Positions 1-13,600 of a stretch of 64,000 nt of DNA are shown in pieces; the stretch's first letter is position 1, and the number at the start of each line of letters is the position of its first letter. The notes under the pieces were generated by a model. That model was not told the origin of the DNA. It worked only from the letters and a program-made list of their open reading frames with translations, and did not search any database. The position numbers and the translations under genes are program-made. The stretch covers positions 112,951-176,950 of the forward strand of contig QNGE01001031.1 of NCBI GenBank assembly GCA_008508345.1, in the 5' to 3' direction. The stretch is from Paragonimus westermani (taxonomy: Eukaryota > Platyhelminthes > Trematoda > Plagiorchiida > Troglotrematidae).

Positions 1-1406
1 CCTGAGTCGATGATAAAATTCTGGCAAATGCACGGAAAATGTGATAACCCTAAAGGACAAGTTAAACTATCTGAACCATAGAAAATAACCTGCCACCCAA
101 TGTCAATAAATGTGAAGTCACGCACGTTCGCCATCGACATCGCGCTATCTGCTGCTTTGGTGACACGAAGCTATCTGTGCCAATATGTGAGCGAGACCTA
201 CGGACAATGGTAGCAGACGGTTTGAGTTTGTCTAAAAATTGTGAAACCGTGGCTAAAAAACAGACAAATAACTCTGAACCTCTTAAACATAATTACGGGG
301 CATTTCGCCCCGATGTGCTTCCCACGATGGTCGCCTCTAGTTAGAAGAGAATTGGCATTCACTGAAAGCGCTCAAGGAGGGGTCACCAGAAGAATCGCGG
401 GGCTCAGGAAAATCGCCAGAACCGAGTTCTCAATGATCTACAAACACCTCAGGAGACAACTAATTCTTACACCCAGGATCATCCAGAGGCATCTCTGTTC
501 TCAATAAGCAAGGGTGAGCGTCCAGGGAGCACTTGCTAAAATTGAGTTATGAAAAAGAAAGGTTACTTGGTAGACAGAACTCATTTATAATTAGGGTCTG
601 TTCACACTGGGACGCAAAACCTAACTCTGTGGCTACAACTGAATCGGTTGAGTTGAAAAATTTTACTCAATTGGCGTACATGTGAGAGGCAATCCGGACA
701 AGTCTCCATTCTACCTAAGTCCCCAAGGCCAATAAATCCGACGGACTGTTGTTCAGTGAGTTACAGTGCTCGTTGTGGATACGATTTCGCGCTGGAAAGT
801 TTCTTGAAGTTTCCTTTTAACTTACCTCTTATCACTTACTTGTCTACACCTATGAATGGTCATGCAAACACACACACACACACCCGATCAACATAAAAAC
901 AGAAACATACAAGGATATTTTCTACCCGCGTAACGACCTATGGAACGCATGATAAACAATGTGTTGAGGTTGATCACGTTACGACCGAGAAATCCAACGG
1001 GGCGGGTGGCAAAAACGAAAATGTTACGTAACCACTGCTCTACAGACGTAAAAACTTGCTAGGCGTACACTCAAGCCGTCACTCACCAGAAGCCAACGAG
1101 CTACCGTGTGGCCAGTACGGTGAAGATAGTCAATCTCAGTTTGCTTCCTAACGGTCGGACAAACATCTTCGGATTTGGACAACGTTGTGAAAAGATTGAG
1201 ATTGGCCAAGCCAGAGCACACCTCTTCGAGCCTTGTCAGATTCATGAAAGTCCAGGAAAGCAATCGGAACACAAACGTTAATCCCGTCTGTGTACCGTTC
1301 GGATCACCTAGGAGATGCGGACCAGTGAAGAGGAAATTTAGCTTAAGCAGTTATTCAACCAGCCCACAAAAACAACGGTTTCATAGATGAATTCATTACA
1401 ACTCAC
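1..1406. other. Intron sequence, no gene recognised
   Basis: AT-rich intron of NUP205 beyond exon 22. It contains a short (AC)n run at 868-883. A minus-strand open stretch at 1024-1272 is not recognisable as a NUP205 exon, and no mobile element was identified. Confidence 0.5.
868..883. repeat. (AC)n microsatellite
   Basis: About eight AC units in a row. Confidence 0.9.
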
Positions 1407-1627
1407 CGTGGAGGGGTAGGGACAGTAAAGAATGTAACGGGCGAGGTCCTGGACTCTTAATGCCAGCCGGTAAAATCGACTCCGTGCAACTTAAACTAGC
1501 CGTAAAAACACTGATCAGCTGACAGACGAGTTGGAGTTGTTGGGTTTCACAAAGCAGGTGCTCCAGACCAATAGAACTACGCTGCGAGGACACAGTTGTC
1601 GATGGTCGAAATTCATTTCCGAGCACA
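1407..1627 (-). CDS. NUP205: NUP205 exon 22 of window (last one seen)
   Basis: About 221 nt, phase 2 in and 1 out. LLCETQQLQLVCQLISVF matches human MELQGHIGRFQRQCLGLLSRF. The donor (CACG|GTGAGT) is good. The start is uncertain: AGs at 1628-1629 and 1577-1578 both keep phase 2, so the exon could begin at 1627 or 1576. Further exons must lie before position 1. Confidence 0.75.
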
Positions 1628-4600
1628 CTGGCGTCATCCACGATAACGGTGGACAGGAAATTGAGTGTATGTCGTACGATTCGCGCCTGAACCACCTCCC
1701 GTTGGAGTGTGGAATATCTACAACCGAAGGAAGAACATTGATGATATTAAGGACCGGAGTTTCTTAGCCTGTAAGTGGACGAAAGATAAACTAAAAACAT
1801 CATGGCTGAGAGATCAAGAGGGTTGGGGCGAAACTGATAGTGCAACGAGCAAAGCATACATATGACAAAAATGAACAACAGTAATGTGAAGAATGCCCAA
1901 AGTCTCAAAGGCAGAATGACATTTCTACCATAGTGAAGAGCTTTAGGAATGATTTCTCCGACCGGTTGGTTTAGTTAATGCTTTGCCAGTGTTCAGTTGT
2001 CTCATGTTCGGCTTAATTTCATAATGTGCTGCAATCAGGCTCTAGTCTATGGTATGTAAGGTAGACATAAATAAAGTGTCACATCATACCGGTACACTCA
2101 AAATGAATCAGAAGCATTGAACTGTCTTCTACCGTGGTGAACTGAAGCACAAACGTTTTGGGGACCTAAATGCCACACAGGCAATCGACATAATACCCCG
2201 GATAATAAGCAAGAATGTGGCGAGCAGTGTTTCCACACGGCTTAAAAACTCAGTTAAATATTCAACATGACAATCAGTATGTAACAGCAATAGGTGTCAA
2301 TTAAAGCCCATCAGTAAAAACCAATATTCTTTGTACAGCTGTTCTAAGAGAAAAACACGGGGATCATGTACATCTTCATGGGATATCATGAAGCTGATAA
2401 GCAACTCACATATATGGGGATTCAAACATATTCCACTAGGTTAGCACAGAGCAGACGGTTGACTTCAACTAACACTTTGATTGTTTATTAATACCCATTA
2501 CGCGACAGCCTAAACTCAGCGACCTAAGTGTTTAAACTCTTGTGTGATCAACCAAATGTTAATTGGTAAGAGAATATATTAGATTAATGTTAACCCTTTA
2601 AATGCTGTCTGAAAACAGGTAAGTAAGTTTCCGAATTCATGTTCCAAACCAATCCAATGTGACGCAGTTTACACGGATTACCTACAGTAAACTAATAAAC
2701 TGGAAGTCTCAGTCTAAATCTTAGTGAGAATCTGGTGGGCGCACTCGTTCAACAAACACAACAAAGCTAGAAACGAAGACACAATTACACAATGCCACAT
2801 GGTGAGAACGGAAGAGTTAGGACATAAATCATCTTCAGTCATTTTGGAGAAACACGCCGGAAGCGGGCAATAAAAACCGGCGCGGGACAAAATGGGTAAG
2901 CCCAACCATGTGTCTCAGCTTTTTTCACGTCGAAACGGCCGTGTAGTTTTACTGAGATCATTTTCGAAACGGTTTTCCGCAAATGTGTAAGAACAAAAAC
3001 GGTTGCTAAAAGTTTTAGTACTGTGGCGTGTGAATAAGGACGAAGAGGGAGCATTCCGGGACACACTGCTACGAAATTATATAAAGAAAACCGACTTTGT
3101 AGTAATTCTCAGGACGATTAATCAGACGGCGGCTGTGGAGCATGGACAGTAGCCCTTCTCAATCGGACTTTCTATGTATAGAAACCAATTATTCGGTCGC
3201 TGAAATGTTTAACACTGGAAACTACAAAATTATCGCTCGACAGCCGCCAACTTTGAACATGGACAGGTCACCGAGTCCACTGAAATTGAATATGGTGATA
3301 GCTGATTGATACTTTGGCAACGGTTGTCCAAAGGAATGTCGTCCAGAAATGCCGACGCGGTTATCAGAACAATCGCGATGACAAGGTTGACAAAAAGAAG
3401 TGACATTCGATTTGGCCTGGATGACTCAAAAACAGTTATGCACGAGTAACAAGATGGAATATGGACACGCAGAAAAGGGTGAATGTAGGTGATGATGGCA
3501 GCCGGTTATTCTTTATTTCATCAACCAAGTTTATGCATATCAGATGGCACATGAAGTATGCGATCTAAGCAGTACTGGCCGTATGTCTGTATTCTACTAT
3601 TTGCATATGCTAAAACGCAAAACACAAGGTTGGAATAGCCGAAAACCTGCGCACCAACACCACAGAATGACAAAACTGTTTCGGAGAACTCATAAACATG
3701 GGATTGACAGTAAGTGTAGCATTAGAGAGAAAACGGGATAATCGGAAGTTCATATCAAGTTTGACGAAACACCATTTGCTCAAATAACTATTTCCTCGAG
3801 AACAGTAAGTACAAGAACAGTGCGCTGGGGTATAACTCTCCAATACCCGACAGAAATCTGAATAACAACCAAGGTCCTGAAATGAAGAACAAGAACTTAT
3901 GAGCGTACAGCAATCTTTCGCGTACAATTTACTTGGAAAAACACCACTCTGGAGCACAAACGTTACAAAGAGTATCTGTCATTAGGTGTCCACCCGCAGC
4001 ATTTCATAACACGTATACGTATATAACAAAGTAAAACATAGGGATAGATCCCAAACTTGTTCAAACGAATGAGCAGAAGAGCTGCGAGTTATGTAAGGTG
4101 TTAAAGACAGACAGGAAGGAAAGAAAGAGTAGATTGGTGCACCCAGATGCTCACAACATAAACGCCCTGTCAGACAGCCCTCAGAAACGAAAGAATTTCA
4201 TGTTTCTTCAACATCAGTCATGAAGCCGGAAACTCTACACTGAAACACTCTCTAATGTCACTGTCTGTTTGCTCAGAACCCCAGTCATACTTTAACCTCC
4301 AAGCTACCGCATCCAGCTTAACCCCTAAACGAGCCATGACGTGGTAAACTGTGTGCTGGGATTCACAGCATGTGTTCAACCAAACGAAGCCTAAGGGACG
4401 AGACGACCATCAAGCTTAGTGGTCAACAGAGTCTGTCCGTCTCGAAGACACACTGCTGAACTTCAGCGTTGATGATACTGTGTTCGCACCACACCTCGCA
4501 AATGCTTCGGATAGGCTGACGGCCGAAAACGGATAGTAAGTGAATAGATCCTGAGCGAGATGGACCAAATTTTCGCAACCGTACAACAAAACATCCCATA

Positions 4601-7600
4601 CATTGACAACGTACACTCGGCCTTTCAACGCAAGACTGAGACCGTGTGGGCGCCAGAAATGTTGTAAGCTGACAAGCGCCACCTCTGGGTTTGGTTGTAC
4701 GATCTGTGACTTTATCAGACGTTCTATCCGCGGTGATCCAGCCTTCAAGATAGATTAACTTCTCTAGTATCTCCAAGGATTCACCAACAAGTGTTAGCGT
4801 TAATGTTGACAGGTTTTGCCCGTCTAGCAACGAAGTCTTTTACTTGAGAGGTGTGAACATTAGAAAACATAAACGCCCTGTCAGACAGCCCTCAGAAACG
4901 AAAGAATTTCATGTTTCTTCAACATCAGTCATGAAGCCGGAAACTCTACACTGAAACACTCTCTAATGTCACTGTCTGTTTGCTCAGAACCCCAGTCATA
5001 CTTTAACCTCCAAGCTACCGCATCCAGCTTAACCCCTAAACGAGCCATGACGTGGTAAACTGTGTGCTGGGATTCACAGCATGTGTTCAACCAAACGAAG
5101 CCTAAGGGACGAGACGACCATCAAGCTTGGTGGTCAACAGAGTCTGTCCGTCTCGAAGACACACTGCTGAACTTCAGCGTTGATGATACTGTGTTCGCAC
5201 CACACCTCGCAAATGCTTCGGATAGGCTGACGGCCGAAAACGGATAGTAAGTGAATAGATCCTGAGCGAGATGGACCAAATTTTCGCAACCGTACAACAA
5301 AACATCCCATACATTGACAACGTACACTCGGCCTTTCAACGCAAGACTGAGACCGTGTGGGCGCCAGAAATGTTGTAAGCTGACAAGCGCCACCTCTGGG
5401 TTTGGTTGTACGATCTGTGACTTTATCAGACGTTCTATCCGCGGTGATCCAGCCTTCAAGATAGATTAACTTCTCTAGTATCTCCAAGGATTCACCAACA
5501 AGTGTTAGCGTTAATGTTGACAGGTTTTGCCCGTCTAGCAACGAAGTCTTTTACTTGAGAGGTGTGAACATTAGATTGACGAACGGAAGCCCCAAGTCCG
5601 TGTAAAACATTTTGGAACCGTCCCCCCCCCCCGCCTACCCATGAACACTCACGGATTACAATATTTTTGCCTACATATTGTACGTCACTAAGTCGAGTGT
5701 CGTAGAGTAATTTCACACCAACACAGCATGCGTATTGTGCAGTCGTGAGAGCCGAATGAATATGGACGAGGATGAAACGACATTCACTTCCCTAACTTGT
5801 CTTGCATTCGCAGATCAGCGGGATTTAAGGGTACTGAACACTACTCGCACCTCCTCCTCCTCCTCCTCGTCATCATCATCATCACGACATCAGTGGCTGC
5901 TTCTGACACTTAAGTGGTATACAACCATGAAGAAAAAAGTAAGCGTTTGCTATGCACAAAAGAAGGTGGGAGAAGAGATTTGAATACTAAAAATAACGAC
6001 GGTTACATTCAGCCACTGAACATCGAAGTGTGTTTGCAGCCCCCAAGCAAACAAGACAGCAACAAATGAACGTAGGTCTTCATCATTAGCTTCCCCACAT
6101 CACTAAGTACAATTATGACAACATATAGCCTATAAAGCCGGATCAGCAATCATATCACTTAACATCTCCTACCACCAACTCTTTGAGTCCCGACAACCTT
6201 AATCCGGGAATGGAACCCATCAGGTTTACCTGTACCACTGACGAATCAATTTGTTAGTTATACAACTCCGCCAACAATTGCTATCACTTCATTATCAAAC
6301 ACCAACTCTACGTGATCACACCTGTTTAACCGAATCATGTTGCACTATGAAACCACAAGGCGCTTTTAGAAACATTTAGTAAGGCGCGAAAGTGAGTTCC
6401 GCATTGTGTGTTGCTTGAAAATTGTCAAACAACAGCAGCACGTCCTCAGCATGATCAGACCGGCTTCTCTCATACAGAACGTCCATGTCGGTATCCTCTA
6501 AGAGCTGCAAACAGTCCACCGAAAAGTGAAAATGGGCGGAATTGCCGTACGCCGCCTTTGGCGCTGAAACTTTTGGACGGTTCACAGTAAACCCTCATCC
6601 AAGACAAAGTGTGGCGAATGAGCACCGACAGTGTGTTAGCACAGACGATCGCTGACCCCACATGTACGCCACTTTGAAAGTGGACATCTACCCACTGAAA
6701 CGAGTGCACCTTCATCGTAAAAAGGAGCAACCACTATTGGTGGGCAGTACGTATGACTCCACCGAAGAGCTGCCAAATTCGAGCAAAAGACGTCCTTCAT
6801 ACCGACGTCAATATAGTCAGCTGGAGAACATGCAAACACAATAGACAGATTTCTGAAAGTTTCGCGTTCAGAGCTGGTTTTAATAGGATTTACTAAGCGG
6901 ACGGCACAAGCTTAACAGCAAACAGTACTTCAGCCTATTGGTGAGGTTGCGGTCGTAGTGCTAAGGACTACACCCACTCCAGCGAGACCGATAGAGGCGA
7001 TAGTGGAATCATTCGAAAGGTGTAAACAATAATGAGCAGACAGTGCGAGTGTTGCTAGCTCCATACATTGACTACTGTCCTGGATTCTAGTTTCTGAAAT
7101 GCAACAGACATCGACATTCAACGAGTCTGAAGTTCGTGCGAGAACGGCCTGCTGACCTACCTGTTTAATACAGCGAATGTTGACAGCACTTATACTAATG
7201 CACATTCCAGTTCAAGCTGTGGAATCAGCTGGAAACATACCAACAACAGTTGAGGAGGAAATAGATTGTAGGGTTTAGGCCCAAATCTCGAAGATCCTCT
7301 GTGTAGCGGAGCAACCTCCAATTCGATTGGATGATAGCTTGAAGCAAACAGTGAAAGTCACTAGGGAAGCAGTGTATGTGGATATAACAAACGACGCGAT
7401 AGCAAATGGAGTTGTCCGAATGCGACAGGAAACAGGAGTGAGGTGTGACTAGCATGAGTGGATAACGGTTAGGATGAAGATGCGTTTGGGAATGTGCGTC
7501 TCAGTGCGATTTCGAAATGAATACGAACCTTTCTAGTCAAGCGTCACTGCTGACGACCATAAGTCGATTTTATCCCATATCAGATGGAGACCTGAACGGT

Positions 7601-10600
7601 AGAATGACAAAAGCGAAACACCACAAACGAGCGTGACCGTAATCCGAACAATAACTTGCGATCAACCACCGGAATGGTCCACCATGGATTTCTTCGAAAA
7701 GATGTATTGTTATGAACAACCGACCTAAATGTATTTTGTTCCAGTTGGGAAGTGTGTTCAACATATTATTCCACATTTTACACGAAAAAAAGAAGTTCAC
7801 TTGAGTCACGTTAAACTAAGTCTGACTTATCAAAAGCGCAGGAAACAATAAGAACCAATACCACAACACCGAGAAACAAACAAAATACGTGATCCGGAGC
7901 TGACATGTGCGCGTATAGAAGTGAGACTTACTCATCTGTGTTGTCCCCAAGGGTGGATGGTTGACAGCGACAGACCAACACGAACAACCCTGTTAGGCTC
8001 GTCTGAGCAGCAAGCCATTGCAGAAGCCAACCGATACCCGGCATACTAGATACAGGACGGGAGCTGCTCAGGAAATGAATCAATGCGCTTCCCAGGCTCG
8101 TGTCTTCCGATAGCAAAGCATCCGAGTGAGTGTACAAAAAGTTGAACACTTGTTGGCTGACACCCACATGGTTGGGACCTATGCGAGAAGGAAAGAAGAA
8201 TGTGTTTAATTAATACGCCTTCAGCTACTTTGAGCGACTAACGTTACACCACATATAGTTTTGCAGTCCAACTCAAGGTAGCTTAATGGTAACGATCGAT
8301 TACGCAGTTCTGGGTTCGATCTAGGTTGATCACCCTAAATCGATTTGAGCAGCACAACAACGTTCGTTTTGTCTGTGGCATGGAGTGTCACATAGCAGTG
8401 GGCATCATTCGTTGTAGAAGCAGAACGTAACCAGCTCAAGACACACGGTCAGCGGAACATGAGTAAATACAAGTCATCAATCGAAAAAACCATGGATTAG
8501 ACCAACTAACGAATCATAGCAGATGTGTTCTAACAGCTGAGAACAGACGGTGCCCAGGATCCTTTCACGGAAGTCATTCAAAACTTTTGCGTGGGAAGCC
8601 CCAGCCCTCTCCTGAAGTGGATGTAACTCACAAAAAATGAGAGGACCTGAGGCTACAACGATAACCGGTTGAGTCAGGCAGTTTTAAAATTGGTTTCAAG
8701 CTAATCGTGGGATAGCGCATGAGTTAGTGAAGTCTTAAAAAACCTATGAAATACAGAGAATGAATTAAGGAGAGCCTCATGGATAGTGGTCCTTTCTGTG
8801 TAGGACTTGAGTCAACGTAATCGCATCTATCAATGAGATTGTTTTGCAAACCTGGATGCTATCACGTCTACTTTCCAAGAGAATATATTCGGAATGTACA
8901 TGTTACTGTCTGAATTCATTAGCTTTTTTAATTAGATATCAGCGAAAACCATTTGATGTAATGCTGTCTGACAATGAAAAGAATGAGACGAAATGAAACC
9001 TTTGTATTCACCCGTTCATTGAACTGCGGGGTTCAGTTTCTAAAGGAGAAACTTCACTTGAAGCCCTTCTTCAAATGGAAACCTCAAAAAGTAACGAAAA
9101 CGGCTTCTTCAAATGCTACAGCCTAAAGAATCAGATAACGCGTCATCCGATGCTCAACATTAAAAGACAGAGCGCATATAACTTATTGGTAAGCTCATGT
9201 GATGACCAGGCTAAGCGTTTGATGTGATACTCGACTTAAATATCATGTTAATTCTACGCGGTAGCTACCATTCAAATGTACCAGATAGAACAGAGGCTCA
9301 AAAAACCACACTGATACGGACAGATTTCGTGTGATTTGTGGAAAGCCATTGATTGCAGTGACTCAGCTGCACACATAACTATACAAAGTAAAAAACTGCA
9401 AGGTCTGCCTCATATCCGAAAGCGCTGACACATGAGCTAACTTATTAGGTTGCAGAAAAATTGCACGATTACCACCCAGTCGGGACATTGTTGGTAATCT
9501 ACACTGCACACAAAAGAAGCAATATGGTTGTAAGGGAGCAGGGCGAAAACGTTCGAATGTGATCACGGGAAAATTAGGGATATTAACAAAAACGGGAAAA
9601 CAATTGGTTATTCGCTGTATCAGAAGTATCCGTCCCGAATCATTTGTTCAAACTACGGCCGTGCGATTAATACTTATCAGAATCAGGTCACTGGACAAAT
9701 GTACAACCGTTTCAACAAGACCGATACCAGAAACCATCAGTGCCTTTATAAAACAAAGAAACGCATGTTATATATAGCTCCCATGTTGATCCCGCAGATG
9801 GGATGCATTGTTCTACAAGGGTCTGGATATCATACAGTTTAAGGCAAATGGCACAATATCAATGATGGAAGTTTTTACCTGAATTCATCATTCTAATGGT
9901 TCTCTGTTCCACTAGAAATACAACAAGCCACCTGTGTCGCTCGAATCAATAAGGAGGCGACAAGTGAACATCGCACTATCGAACGACGTTACTGTGATAC
10001 AACAGCAGCCGAACTCGAAAACGCAGCAACAAAAAAAATTTAAATGATGACTTTAACAGTCGTGAACTTATCCTACGACTTTTTGAGTCATAACAGCTGT
10101 GAACAAATAGAACAATGTTGTATACATTTTCACCGAGAGCGTTTTGCGACACCGCATATTCCAATATGCGCTCTCGACAAAAAGAACGGAATTCGTCCAT
10201 CTGCAACTAACTCATTAATGTGAACGAGAACTCGTCAAAGCATGAATGATCAACCTCGTGGTGCGTTTGTGATCAAGTGTTCACGTGGTACACAATCTTA
10301 CTACGTGCTAGCCAGAGGTGGCCTGGTTCTGTCCAAATTTATTACACCAGACAACTAGTACAGCAGGTAGGACGAGCAAATGAAGTAGTTTCTATCCGTG
10401 CACACAATTGTACGTCAGCCTCACATGTTCCAATTAATCGAAGAGCTCACGGTCAAAGATCCGATAAAAAGAAAATATTATCCATAAAGAGCTTACAACT
10501 CACCGAGAGTGATCAGCAGGGTTTTGAATAAACGAACTGCTGGCAACAGAATTCCGGACCAAGAGATACCAGAGTCTTCTGATCCATTCGCCTCATCAGC

Positions 10601-13600
10601 ACTTATGCTGTTAAGCAATTTGTGAAGCACCGACTCATCGGAACTGCTAGTATCAGCCAAAATCGGCTGCAGTCGAGAAACTTTTCGCATCAGTGTATGG
10701 ACAACACCGCCGGTAGACTTTTGAGGCATGCTATCCACCGTAGAATATAACGTATCCAAACCATCCGCATAAGAATTGGCCAGCGTTGAGGCGGAAAAAA
10801 TAGTACAGCCCGCCAATGAAGTGACAATATTACTTTGGGATAAAGCCTGAAAGGTAGATTTAAATTTGGTATCATAAAAATAGGCGACAAGGTTGAAAGC
10901 AGAAAGGCAAACAAAGAATCTGCATTAGCGCTTGAATATCACCTATATTTAACACAACCAGCCAGTCACGCTAAAGGGCGCCCAAATAAATGAGGAATAT
11001 TGGATTCTAATGTGACCATGAGGTTATTCGGCCAAATTTTTCGACAACCCTAATTGCATAATCCCATGTGTAAGCAAATTAGGAGTCCTAAGTCAACGGA
11101 CAAAAATAACGGTGAAAAATTTTAAATTCTTCCACACTTGTTTTTGTCAAGCGCCATGACTTTCTGAAGTATCTGATAGATAGTGTGTTTCCGTTTAGAT
11201 TGGACGGATTTAACCGACCGGCTGGTATACACAACGATGTTTAACGCCGGGTCACTTTAGCAGTATGACCAGAAGGTAGAAGGCAACAGTGAGATTTATG
11301 CTTCGTGAGATTGTACTAACGCTAACTGTTACGCGTCATAGTACTCGGATAAACGGAACAATTAGTGAGAAGGCCTAGAGAGGAAGAACAAACAGGAAAT
11401 TCCATGACTGCCGTTCGATGAACTTAAACAGAATGACCAACCAACCTTGGCTCCGACGGGGCCCGTGGCAAGACGGCACATTAGAGACAATTTAGCGCGA
11501 TACATGTGAAAAGCGGTCGTGACGACGGTGGCAGCATTGGTCATGTCCTCGTCAGAGGTTACAACGTCTGTGCATAGGAGAGAAGAAGACATGAGAAACG
11601 TCTCCACCGCGCCGAGGTCCTCTGGGATGCTGTCAACTAAATGCTACACCAAGAGAAACAAACAAGAAAGAGAGAATTGAGGCCAGAACTTAAGCAGAAC
11701 TTGAATTGCAAAAGAAAGAGTAACGTTATACATCTGTTTGTTTGAACTTGCACTGGGATCAGACCGATGAAACTCCGACGTTTTTGTTGTCCAACGCAAC
11801 TCATAAAACTAAGTTATTGTGAGCAGAAAACAACAAACAGGGAGCCGACTTAGATTTGGTGTGAAAGAAAAGACAGTTGTAAAAGATCTATTCACAGTTA
11901 ACGCCAAGAGAAAGAGTGAGGAAGGAACGAAAGTAAGGCAACGTGTCAGAACCAAGGTATATTACAAGATACAGACTATTTTAACATAAAAGCAATCCGG
12001 TATTTCCTACTTTCACTGATTAGCTTCATTGATTGTGCTTATTTCAGGGACAACAGAGGAAGCAACAAAAACGGTTAAGCTGCTAATCCCGACAAACCGC
12101 CACTTCTCCTGACATCACAAGTCATACAGTGTGTGATACAGGAGGGTTCCAGTCTGCTGCTAGAACCCGTCTTAATTTCCCTGCGCCATTTCAACCGGCT
12201 GCGGTGGCAGCAAACGGTGAGGTGTCAACCATATAGGTCAAGTATCGTTTAAATACAGAGACTGGAATTGTTCAGGTTTGGCGAGTTTGACAGTTCATGT
12301 AACAGATGCACCAAATGTAACACTCCTAGCACCATCGTTGTTTGTTCGACGATACTGCTCAGTGTCAGAAACGTGGATTGTTGACCAGCCTGAGATAGAG
12401 TAAGTCTCAGTTTGAGTAACACCATCGTACGCGGCCATCCACGGCAAACTTTATGTTCCAACTAAGCTACATAAATAAACTGGATGACAGTGATACACGT
12501 TTAAGCAGATTATAACATAAACCCCTCTTCAGTACAAAGGTCAAAATATATGCGAACAAAGTAAGCTTAGTATTAAATCCACTTTGTGGACTTCTGCATT
12601 CTTGTTGCATAAGCGCAATGCTTATCTTTGGACTCTTGCTGCCATCTGCACTTAGTGATCTGCAGCTTAATATCCACACCTCTACAGCATACTACGATAT
12701 CCCTTTATCAACGTCGAACAACAGACATCAATGTTTGCAAATGGAGCAAGTAGGATAATTTTGAACAGTACCCAACTGCGTCACCAATGGTAGGGTTCAA
12801 GGTGTAATTTCTGCACAATTACGGATGGTGATATCGTTCACCCTCTCCCTATCAAGGATGTGCGATACATCGCGAATTACGTAATAAATCTCTCGGCCGA
12901 TATTATGATTGATCGAGGGTAGACCTCGGCTCATTCCATCATCATTTGTGATGCTAGTAACGAGGTTTCACTGCAACATCCAACTCAGAACTGTTTTATG
13001 CACGTTCCAAGAAGATACCTCTCTGTTAGAAGAAGATAAACAGCTACAGGGGACTACGGTGTTATCTGCGCGGCCCATACATACATGTTTGCCGGTGAAC
13101 ATTAATCAATAAGCATAAATTGGGTGGTGTTTATGGTGCTTTATGGATAGAGGAAGCGCCTACATCGTGTTGCAACACACTGAGAATGTATTGCAACACG
13201 TCTAAGCAATAAGCAGCTTGGGAAAACACAGACCACTGGTGTTGCATGAGACGAACTTTGGATGAGACGTTTCTGGGAGGTCGAAATTGTTGGACAATCA
13301 GTCACAAGGAAAACATTTCAAATATATATTTTGTAGAGGTCAATAATGCTTTACACTCGGAACTAATTATTCCATAATAATCTTGGAAAGCATAGGCGAA
13401 GGACATCTCCAAATGTTGCTAATACTGTGATGGTCTACATGTGCGCAAATTGAATAATGAAAACATTCGTATAATGGTATGAATATGCAATTCATTTTGG
13501 AGTACGCACCGTCGCATTACAGATATACCTGAATGACCTGTAGAACAATACGATGAATGAAGCTGAATTCAAAATCGTTGAATGTAAATTTATTATCAAT

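Larger units (their letters stand above)
4155..5716 (-). mobile_element. RTE-type LINE fragment A (reverse transcriptase C-terminal part), carrying a tandem duplication
   Basis: Relic of an RTE-clade non-LTR retrotransposon. Minus-strand frames retain RLSDVQYVGKN (the decayed Y-x-DD region) near 5690, then YLEGWITADRTSDKVTDR, LKGRVYVVNVWDVLLYGCEN and FETDRLC, which correspond to the standard RT thumb and downstream region of flatworm RTE proteins. Frames are broken, so it is inactive. The 5' part is missing. Most of the fragment is present twice because of a 711-bp tandem duplication. Confidence 0.88.
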
